Assembly (NCBI GenBank): GCA_016706225.1
Contig: JADJKB010000025.1
Coordinates: 744,001 to 808,000, forward strand
Source: Myxococcales bacterium
GTDB lineage: Bacteria > Myxococcota_A > Polyangia > Polyangiales > Polyangiaceae
Direction of reading: 5' to 3'
DNA: 64,000 bases
Numbering within the stretch: position 1 is the first letter of the stretch; every line of letters begins with the position of its first letter. Made by a program: the position numbers and the translations under genes. This document shows positions 24,590 to 33,984 of this stretch, one piece after another. The notes under the pieces are model-generated. The model searched no databases. It worked only from the letters and a program-made list of their open reading frames with translations, and was not told where the DNA came from.

Positions 24590-25936
24590 ATGAAAGCCTG
24601 GGATTACCTGGTGATTGGCGGTGGCAGCGGTGGCATTGCGTCGGCCCGGCGCGCGGCGGAGCACGGCGCGCGCGTGGCGTTGATCGAGAGCGGTCGCCTG
24701 GGGGGCACCTGCGTGAACCTTGGCTGTGTGCCCAAGAAGATCATGTGGCACGCCGCCAGCCTGGCCGAGTCGCTGAGAGATGCCGAAGGCTACGGCTTCG
24801 ACGTCACGGCTTCGGCGTTCGACTGGGCACGGCTCAAGCTCCGACGCGACGCCTACGTCGAGCGGCTCAACGGCATCTACGCCCGCAACCTGGAGGGCTC
24901 GGCGGTGACACGGGTCACGGGTCTTGCGCGCTTCGTGAGCCCGCGGACGGTCGAGGTCGCCGGCGAGCGCCACACCGCGGCGCACGTGCTGATTGCCACC
25001 GGCGGCCGACCGAGTGTGCCGAACCTCCCGGGCGCCGAGCACGGCATCACCTCCGACGGTTTTTTTGCGCTCGAAGAGCGACCGGAGCGCGTCGCCATCG
25101 TTGGCGCTGGTTACATCGCCGTCGAGCTGGCGGGGGTGCTGGCTTCGCTCGGGTCGGAGGTGACGCTCTTGCTCCGCCACAAGCAGCTCTTGCGGCGCTT
25201 CGACGTCGCGTTGCGCGAGACGCTGATGCACGAGATGACGGCGCAGGGCATCAACGTGATGAGCTGTATTCACCTCGAGCGCATCGAGAAGGCGAGCGCG
25301 GGCACGCTGTCCCTCGTTGGCAGCACGGGTGAGGAGCTCTCGGGCCTGGATACGCTGATCTGGGCCATCGGGCGTGAACCGAACACCGAGACGCTGGGCC
25401 TGGATACGGCGGGCGTCGACACCGACGAGCGGGGCCAGATCGAGGTCGACGATCTTCAGAACACTTCGGCCGAGCACATCTACGCGGTGGGTGACGTCAC
25501 CGGCAAGTGGCCGCTGACACCGGTTGCCATCGCGGCCGGACGTCGCCTCGCCGATCGTGTCTTTGGCGGTCAGCCGGACGCGAAGCTCGACTACGAGAAC
25601 ATCCCGAGTGTGGTCTTCAGTCATCCGCCCATCGGTACCGTCGGGCTCACCGAAGACGAGGCCCGGGAGCGCTGGGGTGACGCGGTCCGCATCCACGCGT
25701 CGAGGTTCACCAGTCTGTATCACGCGGTCACCGCCCGTCGGAGCGCCAGCGTCGTGAAGCTCGTGACCGTGGGCCCCGAACAGCGCGTCGTGGGAGTCCA
25801 CGTGATCGGCATCGGCGCCGACGAGATGATCCAAGGTTTTGCCGTGGCGGTGCGCATGGGCGCAACCAAGGCCGACTTCGACCGCACGGTCGCCATTCAC
25901 CCGACGGGCGCTGAAGAGCTGGTCACGTTGCGGTGA
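24590..25936 (+). CDS. gor: Glutathione-disulfide reductase
   Basis: FAD flavoenzyme that reduces glutathione disulfide with NADPH in the cytoplasm. The 448 residues show the FAD-binding GGGSGG near residue 11, the redox disulfide motif GGTCVNLGCVPKK at about 40-52 and the second nucleotide-binding site IVGAGYIAVELAGVLASLGS. The dimer-interface His-Glu ends as AIHPTGAEELVTLR, the form typical of glutathione reductase rather than dihydrolipoamide or mercuric reductase. The ATG follows a GGAGCG ribosome-binding site. It stands alone, divergent from the PhnD-like gene. Length is normal. Confidence 0.92.
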   Translation: MKAWDYLVIGGGSGGIASARRAAEHGARVALIESGRLGGTCVNLGCVPKKIMWHAASLAESLRDAEGYGFDVTASAFDWARLKLRRDAYVERLNGIYARNLEGSAVTRVTGLARFVSPRTVEVAGERHTAAHVLIATGGRPSVPNLPGAEHGITSDGFFALEERPERVAIVGAGYIAVELAGVLASLGSEVTLLLRHKQLLRRFDVALRETLMHEMTAQGINVMSCIHLERIEKASAGTLSLVGSTGEELSGLDTLIWAIGREPNTETLGLDTAGVDTDERGQIEVDDLQNTSAEHIYAVGDVTGKWPLTPVAIAAGRRLADRVFGGQPDAKLDYENIPSVVFSHPPIGTVGLTEDEARERWGDAVRIHASRFTSLYHAVTARRSASVVKLVTVGPEQRVVGVHVIGIGADEMIQGFAVAVRMGATKADFDRTVAIHPTGAEELVTLR

Positions 25937-26153
25937 CGCGAGCGGAGCGGCGGCTCAGGCTTCGACCTTCGGGCGGGCTCTCGCCGGGGGCGCCTCACGC
26001 TCGCCAAACCCGGGGCAAAGACCGTGCGAGGCAGCTGAGCCATGGACCGGAGCATTACAGCGCGCGCGCCGCTCGAACTGAACGAGCTTGGCTCCCGACG
26101 CGCTTTTTTCGAGCGCAGCGAGGCCAGGCGCGATAATTGTTCCGGCTCGCCGA

Positions 26154-28847
26154 ATGCGCCTCGCCCTCGTTGTCGTCCCGTTCATCGCCAAGGCCTCAGC
26201 AACCGCGCGCCGTGTCTCGCTGTTGGCCGATCGCCTGGTCGAGCGGTTGGCGGAGCCGGATGCGGGGTACCGGGTCGAGGTCGTCGAAGCGCGCGGTCGA
26301 CTGGGTGAGCGCGTGGCGTCGCTCTTGCGCGAACGCGGCAACACGGGTCCAACGCTGGTCTTCGTGTCGTCGGAGATCTCGCTGTCCGACGACGGGCCCG
26401 CCATCGAGTTGACCGGTGGCAATCGCCTGGCGCTCGCCGAGTTGCGCAGCACGCTGGCGGCGGAGGCCGACGAGACCCTGTTGGTGCTGGACGCAAAACA
26501 CGCGGCGGATCCTGATGACCCGACCCTGTCGGCCACGCTCATCGACGCGATTCGCGCGGCAGTCGAGCCGCGCGAGAGCGGCATTGGCCTGTTGATCGGC
26601 GCCCGTCCGGAGGAGGACGAAGCCGGGGCGACCTCGGCGTTTGCGCGGGCCTTTCTGGCGGCGCTCGACCAGGCGCGCGGACGCCTCTCGCGCGTCGGGC
26701 GTGTGACCGCCGACGCCCTGTACGAAGACATGCGAGCGGACGAGGAGCGTTTTCACGAGATCACCGCCGCAGGTTGGTTCGCCGGGCGCGGTGAGTTCCC
26801 GGTGCTCGTGCAGCAGAGTGTCGTGGTGGGAGGCCTCGAGTCGGGTCCGCCGTCGCGGCAGAGTGCGAGGCCCACGGCGCGCCAGAGCGTGCGTCCCTCG
26901 ATTCCACCCGGCGCACGCACGCCAGCGGTCGAGGAGGCGTGGAAGAGCGGCGCGAAATCGGCGAGTGAAGGCCACCACGCCGAGGCCATCGACCACTACA
27001 AGCGCGCGCTCTTGCTGCTGGGGCACGCGCCCGAGCGCGCGGAGCTGTACTTCCGCATCGGCAAGGCGAAGGAGGCACTGGGCAAGGCGGCGGAGGCCAT
27101 TCACAACTACGACAAGGCGCTCGGCATCGAGCCGCTGCACCACGACGCATTCGCGCGTGCCAGCGGGCTGCTGGAAACGCAGCGGGATTTCGCCCGACTC
27201 GAGCGACTGCTGCGGCGCCGCCTCGATGCTCGCAGCGACGTCGAAGCGAAGGTGAAGGAGCTGTCCGCAATTGCGGAGTTGTGGGAGGCGAAGGCGAAGG
27301 AGCCGGCCAAGGCCATTCCCGCGCTCGAGAGCTGGGCGAAGCTCGCCGAGGACACGACCGGGTTGGGCCGCTTGGTGGATGCGCTCAGCCATGCCGGGCG
27401 TCACGCGGGCGCCAACGCGGTGCGGCTGCGCCTGGCCGCGCACTGGCTGGACGACGCACCGAAGCGGGCGAAGGTGCTCCTGGCGGCAGCCCAGGCGGCC
27501 GCCGCCCACCTGCCCGGGGGCGGCGACGCACTCGAGCTGGCGCGGGCGACCCTCGACGCCGATCCCGGTCTGTTCGAGGCGCTGGAGATCGCCGCCCTGG
27601 CCCTCGGCTCGCGGCGCCGCTGGCGCGAGCTCGCCGAGCTGTACGAGCGCCTGATCGAGCGCATCAAAGACGACCGTGTCGGCTGGGATCTCGGGAAGAA
27701 GCTTGGCATGTTGTACCGCGACGAGCTCGACGACGTGACCGGCGCCATCTCGGCGTTCGAGCGCGCGGCGAGCCGGAACCGCGCGGACGTCGAGCTTTCG
27801 TTCTGGCTCTCGGAGCTCTACGAAGCGACCGGAGACGTGGCGAGCGCCGCGACGGTGTTTCGCGCGACGGCGGCCGCGGCCAGCGAGGACGTGGCGGTCT
27901 TTCGTCGGGCGCTCTGGTGTTTCGAAAAGACCGGCGAGGCCGACTCAGCCTGGAACGCCGCCTGTGTGATCGACCAGCTCGGTGACGCCGACATCAACGA
28001 GTCGTTGCTCGCCGACACGCATCGCCCCGAGGGTCTGATCGCCGCTCGCGGTGTGGTCGGTGACGACGAATGGGAGCGGCTCATGCCCAGCCGGGATGAA
28101 CCGCTCGAGCGACTCCTGTCTCTGGTCCAGCCCGCCGCGCGGCAGCTGAGGTTCTCCTCGCTCGAGCGCGACCGGCTCACACCAAAGGTCTCCGAGAGCA
28201 CGCTGCAGAACCCGAACGGCACGACCACGCTGGCTCGCAGCTTGGCCTGGACCGCGCGGTTGCTGGGGCAGGAAGTGCCGGCGGTGCACGTGTTGCCGGA
28301 GGTGCCGGGTGAGCTGTCGCCGCTTCCGTTGCTCGAGCCGACCGCGGCCGCGAGCCGCGGCGTGGCGAGCGGGCTCGAGCTGCCCGAGCTCGCGTTCTTG
28401 TGGGCGCGGGTCCTGGTCTATCTCCGCCCTGAGCACTCGATCGTCGTTTTTTATCCGACCGCGCGCGACGTCGCGACACTCTTGCTCGGAAGCCTCGCCG
28501 TGACCGGGGTCGAGGAGGCGGAGGGTGACGCTGCGGTGGTTGCCGACGGTCTGGCCGAGATCCTGGACGACGAAGAGCTCGAGGCGCTGAGCGAAGCAGC
28601 GAACGCGCTGGAGAAACGCCGCCTGCGAACGCGCGTGGCCCGCTACGTGAATGGCGTGCACGCTGCGGCCAGCCGCGCCGGACTCGTCGCCTGTGGGGAC
28701 ATCGCGCGCGCCATCGAGCTGACGGGGCGTTATCCGCTGCCCGGCGGCCCGAGCAAGGAGCAGCAAGTGGCCGAGCTGCGGGCGTTCAGCATCAGCGCCG
28801 AATACGCCCTCATCCGCCAGCACCTGGGGATCGCCGTCAAAGTCTGA
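26154..28847 (+). CDS. TPR protein with possible degenerate caspase-like N-terminal domain
   Basis: An 897-residue cytoplasmic protein; the ATG at 26154 (MRLALVVVPFIAKASATARR) is preferred over an upstream ATG at 26088. Residues 1-215 follow the outline of a peptidase C14 (caspase) fold: a strand TLVFVSSE where active enzymes have the catalytic His, LLVLDAKHAADPDD where they have D-x-C-H-S-G, then a GLLIGARPEEDEAGATSAF strand-helix. The catalytic His and Cys are absent, so it would be inactive. Residues about 255-650 are TPR units (IDHYKRALLLLGHAPERAEL, AIHNYDKALGIEPLHHDAF). The last 250 form an all-helical end domain. The caspase reading is inference; the TPR part is firm. Confidence 0.7.
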   Translation: MRLALVVVPFIAKASATARRVSLLADRLVERLAEPDAGYRVEVVEARGRLGERVASLLRERGNTGPTLVFVSSEISLSDDGPAIELTGGNRLALAELRSTLAAEADETLLVLDAKHAADPDDPTLSATLIDAIRAAVEPRESGIGLLIGARPEEDEAGATSAFARAFLAALDQARGRLSRVGRVTADALYEDMRADEERFHEITAAGWFAGRGEFPVLVQQSVVVGGLESGPPSRQSARPTARQSVRPSIPPGARTPAVEEAWKSGAKSASEGHHAEAIDHYKRALLLLGHAPERAELYFRIGKAKEALGKAAEAIHNYDKALGIEPLHHDAFARASGLLETQRDFARLERLLRRRLDARSDVEAKVKELSAIAELWEAKAKEPAKAIPALESWAKLAEDTTGLGRLVDALSHAGRHAGANAVRLRLAAHWLDDAPKRAKVLLAAAQAAAAHLPGGGDALELARATLDADPGLFEALEIAALALGSRRRWRELAELYERLIERIKDDRVGWDLGKKLGMLYRDELDDVTGAISAFERAASRNRADVELSFWLSELYEATGDVASAATVFRATAAAASEDVAVFRRALWCFEKTGEADSAWNAACVIDQLGDADINESLLADTHRPEGLIAARGVVGDDEWERLMPSRDEPLERLLSLVQPAARQLRFSSLERDRLTPKVSESTLQNPNGTTTLARSLAWTARLLGQEVPAVHVLPEVPGELSPLPLLEPTAAASRGVASGLELPELAFLWARVLVYLRPEHSIVVFYPTARDVATLLLGSLAVTGVEEAEGDAAVVADGLAEILDDEELEALSEAANALEKRRLRTRVARYVNGVHAAASRAGLVACGDIARAIELTGRYPLPGGPSKEQQVAELRAFSISAEYALIRQHLGIAVKV

Positions 28848-28874
28848 GCGGGAGTGCGACTCGCCCCCGCGGTC

Positions 28875-29201
28875 TCAGCGGGCCGAGCTGCTCGCCGCCG
28901 GAGCGCTGGCTGCGGCTCCGCCGACGACCTTGCACGTCCAGGCGCCCAGGAAATAGTACGAACGCCGGCAGTCGACGTTGACGATGCCGCGATCGGCAAC
29001 CTGAAAATCGAAGCTCTGGCCGATGGGGTTCTTCGACTCCCGCGTCAGTCTGGGCTGAGTGTCCTTCGGTGACTTGGCCAGGCTTTCGGCCAGCTGTCGC
29101 ACCTCGGCGTTGTCGGCGAACACGTTGTACATGCCGAGCAGGGACAAACCCACCAGCACGATGGGCAGAATCGCCCGCAGCGGCCCGCGACCCTCAGCCA
29201 T
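28875..29201 (-). CDS. Small membrane-anchored protein, 108 aa
   Basis: One N-terminal membrane helix at about residues 10-30 (LRAILPIVLVGLSLLGMYNV) is followed by a soluble domain. This contains SFDFQVADRGIVNVDCRRSY and a second Cys in YFLGAWTCKVVG; the two could form a disulfide if exported. The tail is Ala/Ser-rich. It begins three bases after the methyltransferase stop, so it is co-transcribed. I do not recognise a family. Confidence 0.65.
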   Translation of the reverse strand: MAEGRGPLRAILPIVLVGLSLLGMYNVFADNAEVRQLAESLAKSPKDTQPRLTRESKNPIGQSFDFQVADRGIVNVDCRRSYYFLGAWTCKVVGGAAASAPAASSSAR

Positions 29202-29204
29202 GTC

Positions 29205-29798
29205 TCAGCCCGAGATCTCCAGCTCGAAGAACGGGATCTCCCGCTCCTTGCTCCACCAGAGTCCGCAGCCGACGTTGAGGAAGTGTTTGTTCAAGATGCC
29301 GCGGTAGTAGGAGCCATTGCGGATATGGATGTCGGCGTCGGTGCGTGCCTGATCACAGCGCTCGCGCAGATCGACCCGGGTGGTGACCTCCAGATAGACC
29401 AGGCCCTTGCTCATGGCGGCGATGTTCGCCACCGCCGGCGCCACGTCCGGGTCCGGCAGATACTGCAGCACGCCCTGGCACACGATCAGATCGTGTTTCT
29501 TACGATCCCGCCAGCGGGCGATGTCGCGGTGAGAAAAGCCATACTTCTTGCACATGGCCTGGCTCACCTCGGTACCGACGTAGGCCACTCCCTTGGCGTT
29601 CTTTTCCACCCAGCGCTTCCAGTGACCGACACCGGCGCCGATATCCAGCACGCTCTTCAGCTCGATTTTGTTGTAACGGGCGAATGCAAAGACGAACTCG
29701 GCCAGGCTCGCGTGCTCGGCGTCGGAGGTCACGCGTGTCCGCGGGTCTTCGTAGAAGCGATGATAGTAGGCTTCGTCGAAGCGCCGGAAACGGTCCAT
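29205..29798 (-). CDS. Class I SAM-dependent methyltransferase
   Basis: A 197-residue Rossmann-fold methyltransferase from the ATG at 29798; the longer open frame upstream has no conserved content. Motif I is VLDIGAGVGHWKRWVEKNAK at about residue 50. A motif II acid lies in YVGTEVSQAMCKKYG, and motif IV DLIVCQGVLQYLPDPDVA fits small-molecule or lipid-type methyltransferases. The substrate cannot be told. The small membrane protein gene follows immediately. Confidence 0.85.
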   Translation of the reverse strand: MDRFRRFDEAYYHRFYEDPRTRVTSDAEHASLAEFVFAFARYNKIELKSVLDIGAGVGHWKRWVEKNAKGVAYVGTEVSQAMCKKYGFSHRDIARWRDRKKHDLIVCQGVLQYLPDPDVAPAVANIAAMSKGLVYLEVTTRVDLRERCDQARTDADIHIRNGSYYRGILNKHFLNVGCGLWWSKEREIPFFELEISG

Positions 29799-29967
29799 GC
29801 GCGGCAGTGTACCGCGATGACTCGGCCGCGTGGTAGCCCTGGATCGGGCGAAATACGGGCGTCCAGACCGGCAGGTTGCGGCCTTGCTTGCCCTTGCCCA
29901 CGAGGCCCGGAGGTGCATGGCCGGCGCCCGCGGGCGATCGAGCAACACAATCCGCGCGCCATGCTGC

Positions 29968-30771
29968 TCAGCGCGCACGGGTGACGGAGCTCGGTTCAGC
30001 CGAAGCTGCGACGTCGGGCCGGTCTCTGAATGCGCGGAGCGGAGTCAGATCGTACGGCGCGAGGTCCACCGGCAGCTCGCCGAGGACGGCGTAACCCGCG
30101 AGCGTCGGCCGAATCGCGAGAGCGCGGAAGCGCACGCCAGCCTTGGCGGCGCACCGAGCAGCGCTTGCGAGCTCCGGGTCATGAAGATCCGACGGCCGAA
30201 CACTCAGCGCGCCGCTGCGCTGTACAATGAAGATGACGGTTGCTGCGTGTCCTTCCCGCGCCAGCTTCGTCAGCTCGCCGAGGTGACGTGTGCCGCGCTC
30301 CGAGCGCGCGTCGGGGAAGTAGGCGCGCCGATCGGGGTAGACGAGGTGACAGTTCTTCACCTCCACGAAATGCTGACGCCGCGGGCTCCCGAGCCAGAAG
30401 TCGACACGCGAGCGGTCGCCGTAGGGGTACTCACTCCTGAGCTCCGAGAAGCGTCGGAGCCCGCGCAGGACCTTGGCCTCGAGCGTGGCGCGCACCAGTC
30501 GATTGGCCATGATGGTATTGACGCCGAGCAGGCCGCTCTCGAGCTCGAGCAGCTCCCAGGTGTACGCGAGCTTGCGGCCCGGGCGCGCAGGCGAGAGGTA
30601 CACGCGGCGCCCGGCGACGAGCAGGCCTTCCATCTTGCCGGTGTTCACGCAGTGCGCGACGACCTCGCTGCCGTCGTCCAGGCGAACGTCCGCGAAGAAA
30701 CGCTTGCGACGACCGAGCAGTCGCCCCGCCGAGAGGGGCGTCGGATGCGGGACGAAGACCAGGGGCTTCAA
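29968..30771 (-). CDS. sfsA: SfsA family protein
   Basis: A 267-residue SfsA homologue, a nucleic-acid-binding/nuclease-like protein named for sugar fermentation stimulation. Conserved blocks are RLLGRRKRFFADVRLDDG, HCVNTGKMEGLLVAG, LLGVNTIMANRLV, SRVDFWLG, HFVEVKNCHLVYPDRRAYFP and SERGTRHLGEL. It starts at a TTG (30771) overlapping the stop of the DTW gene as TTGA, which supports this start. It is the last gene of the overlapping kinase - DTW - sfsA run. The family is sure; the physiological role in any organism is vague. Confidence 0.9.
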   Translation of the reverse strand: MKPLVFVPHPTPLSAGRLLGRRKRFFADVRLDDGSEVVAHCVNTGKMEGLLVAGRRVYLSPARPGRKLAYTWELLELESGLLGVNTIMANRLVRATLEAKVLRGLRRFSELRSEYPYGDRSRVDFWLGSPRRQHFVEVKNCHLVYPDRRAYFPDARSERGTRHLGELTKLAREGHAATVIFIVQRSGALSVRPSDLHDPELASAARCAAKAGVRFRALAIRPTLAGYAVLGELPVDLAPYDLTPLRAFRDRPDVAASAEPSSVTRAR

Positions 30772-31922
30772 GCTTCGCTCACGCCTCGCTCGCGCAGGCG
30801 TGCGGCGACAGCGGCGGCGTTTCCGAGCCGGAGCGCGGCACGGCCTCGCACCCCGACCGCCGGCGCTGAGAGCTGCGCGCGGAGCGCGACACTCTCGAGC
30901 GAGCCCGGTGCGCGCTCGACGGCGCCGGCCCAGATGGCCTTGAGGCAGAGGCCGGCGGTCTCGAGCTTCATCGCGTCGAGCAGGTCCAGCGTGCTCTTGT
31001 TCCAGACACACACGACGTCGTCCGGGCGGCGAAAATCTCTCCAGCGAGCGTGCAGCTCCGGCAGATCGATCCCGTCCGAGAAGTCGGCCGCGGCCAGCTG
31101 CATGTGAAAGAGCCCGCTCGGGGTCGGCCCGCCCACGACCTGGTCGAAGGGCTCGGCGCTCGCAGGTCTGAAGGCCGCGAGCTGCACGAGGCTGCGCTCC
31201 CCTGCCGGGGCGGGGACGGTCTCGACGTACACGAGCAAGAGCTTCCGCCAGTGCTCGGCAATGAGGTGAGCGAGCCCGGGACCGCCCGGACGCCGACGGA
31301 GCTTGGCGCGGCGGGGCCCCGAGCGAGCTTCGACGAAGCGGATCTGATCGTCGATCATCGAGTCGAAGGCGGAGAGCAGCTGGTCGAAACCCAGCGTGTC
31401 GGGCTCGAGGGTGCGGAGCGCGGCGACCACCGCCTCGACGGTCGAGAGGCACTCGGCGCGGGGTTCCCGCCGGATCCGGTAGCGGCTGGGGGCGAGCGTG
31501 CGGAGTTTCACTCGCGGCACGTCGTCGAGCCAGGCCAGCTCCCGCGCGATGGTGTGGGCGTGGTGCCAGGTGCCGTCGAGCACGATCAGCTGAGTGGGAC
31601 GCTCTTCGGGCGCCATCGAGTCGAGCTCGCGCGCGTCACTCGATGGGTAGAGCAGGGCCGCGCCAGGCGGAACGCTCGGCGCTCGCCCGCGATCACCCGA
31701 CAAGAACGTGACGTCGAGTCGTAGCTGCTCGAGACCGAGCTGCAGGAGTCGTGCGGTGCCGATCGCGTGTCGGCGTTCCCGGGGGTGCTGCAGGACCCAG
31801 ACCGGCGTGCGATTGGCCACCCGCGGGACTCGTGCGCAGATGCACGTCACGCACGGTTTCATGCACGCATAACAGTAGGCGCGACCGCCGGGCGCGTCGC
31901 CTTGCGCCGCACGGGTCGTCAT
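30768..31922 (-). CDS. DTW-domain tRNA-uridine aminocarboxypropyltransferase-like protein with extra C-terminal domain
   Basis: The N-terminal 200 residues are a DTW/TapT domain. They contain the Cys cluster YCYACMKPCVTCICARVP, the HPRERRHAIGTARLL motif and the signature LIVLDGTWHHAHTIARE. Relatives transfer the acp group of SAM to uridines in tRNA. The remaining about 180 residues are not part of that domain (AAFRPASAEPFDQVVGG through VVCVWNKSTLDLLDAMKL) and I do not recognise them. The start ATG overlaps the kinase stop as ATGA, and the stop overlaps the sfsA TTG, so the three are translationally coupled. The length of 384 is long for the family. Confidence 0.82.
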   Translation of the reverse strand: MTTRAAQGDAPGGRAYCYACMKPCVTCICARVPRVANRTPVWVLQHPRERRHAIGTARLLQLGLEQLRLDVTFLSGDRGRAPSVPPGAALLYPSSDARELDSMAPEERPTQLIVLDGTWHHAHTIARELAWLDDVPRVKLRTLAPSRYRIRREPRAECLSTVEAVVAALRTLEPDTLGFDQLLSAFDSMIDDQIRFVEARSGPRRAKLRRRPGGPGLAHLIAEHWRKLLLVYVETVPAPAGERSLVQLAAFRPASAEPFDQVVGGPTPSGLFHMQLAAADFSDGIDLPELHARWRDFRRPDDVVCVWNKSTLDLLDAMKLETAGLCLKAIWAGAVERAPGSLESVALRAQLSAPAVGVRGRAALRLGNAAAVAARLRERGVSEA

Positions 31923-33814
31923 TTGGCCTTCTTCTGGCCCTTGTCTTTGTCTTTGCCTTTGCCCTTGTCTTTGTCTTTGTCTGACCCGGAGCTGGCGCCG
32001 GGCGCGGCTTGTGTGGCGGTCGGTGCGGCAGTGGCGGGAGGTGCAGCCGGTGACGGCGCGCCGGTGGGCGGCGGGGACGCGGGTGTTGCTGCAGCCGGTG
32101 ACGGCGCGCCGGTTGGGGATGGGGCCGGTGGCGCGGTGGCACCTGGCGTCGTTCTGCTCGTCGCACCAGGGGAGGTGAGGGCCTTGACGGTTGCAGCGGC
32201 GGCGGGTTGTGCCGTGCCGGGTTGTTCGGCGGTGCTGGGTTGCGGGGGCTGCGGCGCGGTTGGGCCGGCGAGCGTGCTCGCGCCCTCCGGCTTCGCTTCG
32301 GATTCGGCAGCGGGATCGGCGGCGCCGGTCGAGCCAGGCAACGCCGTGACGGCAGGGGCGCCGGGTGCATTCGGCACCGCGCTGGCGATCGCGATGCTGG
32401 TCCCGTCCCCCGGGCCGCCCGCTGCACTCTCGGTCTCCCACGGTTGCCAGAACAAGAGCGCGGTCAGCGTGACTCCGAGCAAGACGACGCCTCCGCCCCC
32501 GAGCGCGAGCAAGCCCACCACGGTGCCAGAGCGTTTGGCCCGGGTGCCCGACACGACCGGGGCCGTCGGCGTCACGCCGCCCGTTGGGTAGGACAGCGAA
32601 GTGGGCGATGCGGACATCGGGCCCGCGGCCTCGAAGTTGGCCTGCGCAGTGAACGAAGCAGCCGCAGCGCTCGGACCTGCAGGCCGAGCCTGGTCAACCC
32701 CCACACTCTCCAGGGTGCGATCGCCAAATGATTGCGGGCCTGGCGACGGCTCCGCGGGTGGTGCGCCGAACGACGGGGGGCCGAGGTCTTGTGGCCCGCC
32801 GGAGAGCGGGACGCTGGCCTTTGCTGCCGCGGTCACGACCGTGGCTGCATCCTGAGCGGCACGAGCGCTCGGACTTGGCGCCGGCCCCAAGAACGCCGAG
32901 CCGACGCCGGCCTGAACGACGCTCCCCGCCAGCAGTGCCATTGCATGAGGCGGCTCGTTTCCTGCCAGTAGCGCGCGCACGTCGCGCTGCATCGTCGCTG
33001 CATCCGGGTAGCGGTCGTCGCGCTTGAACGCCAGCGCACGATCGATGATCGCGGCGACCGGCGCCGGCACGGCCGGCGCCAGATCGAGCAGCTTGGGCGC
33101 CGGCTTCGTGGCCATCGCGACCAGCAGCTCGGCTTCGCTCGGCTCTTCGTGGATCCGGCGTCCGGCCAGAGCGCGAAACAGGAGTGCACCGAGCGCAAAC
33201 AGATCGGTGCGGCCGTCGAGCTGCTCGCGCCGCCCGAGGGCCTGCTCGGGTGCCATGTACGGGATCGTGCCGAGCGCCAAGCCAGTGCGGGTCTTCACCT
33301 CCGACGGCACGTCGTCGAGGACGCGGGCGATGCCGAAATCGAGGATCTTGGCGACGCCGTCCCGCGTGATGAAGATGTTGTCGGGCTTGATGTCGCGGTG
33401 CACGACCGACGCCGCGTGCGCGGCCGAGAGCGCGTCGAGGATCTGATCGGTGATCTGCATCAGCTCACGGACGGTGACGGCGCCGGCTTGTTTGATGCGC
33501 GCGCTGAGGGGTTCACCTTCGAGCAGCTCGATCACCAGGAACACGTCCTTGCCGTCGCCGTGGCCCAGGATCTTGACGATGCCAGGATGTCCGATGCGGT
33601 TTGCGACGTACGCCTCGCGCAGGAAGCGCTCCTTGAGATCACGCCGGCGTGACATCTCCGAGTGCAGGAGCTTGAGCGCGACCCGGTTGCCAGCCTCGTC
33701 GGTGGCCGCGAACACGTCCGCCATGCCGCCGCTGCCGAGCAGAGCGCCGAGGCGATAGCGTCCGCCGACGGTGTCGCCGCTGCGGTCGTGGGTCGCTTCG
33801 TCGTCGGCAGTCAT
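31919..33814 (-). CDS. Transmembrane serine/threonine protein kinase
   Basis: A 631-residue Hanks-type kinase. The kinase domain spans about 20-285: GSGGMADV loop, VALK lysine, catalytic VVHRDIKPDN, the Mg-binding DFG in ILDFGIARV and the activation-segment MAPEQ, all intact. A Pro/Ala linker leads to one membrane helix at about 430-455. The external tail is Ala/Pro/Thr-rich, with no sensor domain visible. It ends in an Asp/Lys repeat (SDKDKDKGKGKDKDKG) encoded by a CTTTGT microsatellite at 31938-31985. It heads the overlapping operon with the DTW and sfsA genes, an unusual link between signalling and RNA modification. Confidence 0.9.
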   Translation of the reverse strand: MTADDEATHDRSGDTVGGRYRLGALLGSGGMADVFAATDEAGNRVALKLLHSEMSRRRDLKERFLREAYVANRIGHPGIVKILGHGDGKDVFLVIELLEGEPLSARIKQAGAVTVRELMQITDQILDALSAAHAASVVHRDIKPDNIFITRDGVAKILDFGIARVLDDVPSEVKTRTGLALGTIPYMAPEQALGRREQLDGRTDLFALGALLFRALAGRRIHEEPSEAELLVAMATKPAPKLLDLAPAVPAPVAAIIDRALAFKRDDRYPDAATMQRDVRALLAGNEPPHAMALLAGSVVQAGVGSAFLGPAPSPSARAAQDAATVVTAAAKASVPLSGGPQDLGPPSFGAPPAEPSPGPQSFGDRTLESVGVDQARPAGPSAAAASFTAQANFEAAGPMSASPTSLSYPTGGVTPTAPVVSGTRAKRSGTVVGLLALGGGGVVLLGVTLTALLFWQPWETESAAGGPGDGTSIAIASAVPNAPGAPAVTALPGSTGAADPAAESEAKPEGASTLAGPTAPQPPQPSTAEQPGTAQPAAAATVKALTSPGATSRTTPGATAPPAPSPTGAPSPAAATPASPPPTGAPSPAAPPATAAPTATQAAPGASSGSDKDKDKGKGKDKDKGQKKAK

Positions 33815-33984
33815 GGGGGAGCTCCGGAGCGCCTGGAGTCTAACCTGGATCTTCCGGCCTGTTCACCCGGCCCGGCGCGGGCGGTGGACGCCCCGTGGGC
33901 CCTGCAACCCGGCGAAATTCGCGGCCTCGCGCCGGCGCGACCAAAGCCGTAGGAGCGCGGCGTTTTCGAGTAGGATTGCCGGCA

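Noticed and set aside
24500..25900. 466-codon minus-strand frame opposite glutathione reductase
   Set aside because: Fully antisense to a gene with all catalytic motifs; His/Arg-rich composition without any recognisable domain.
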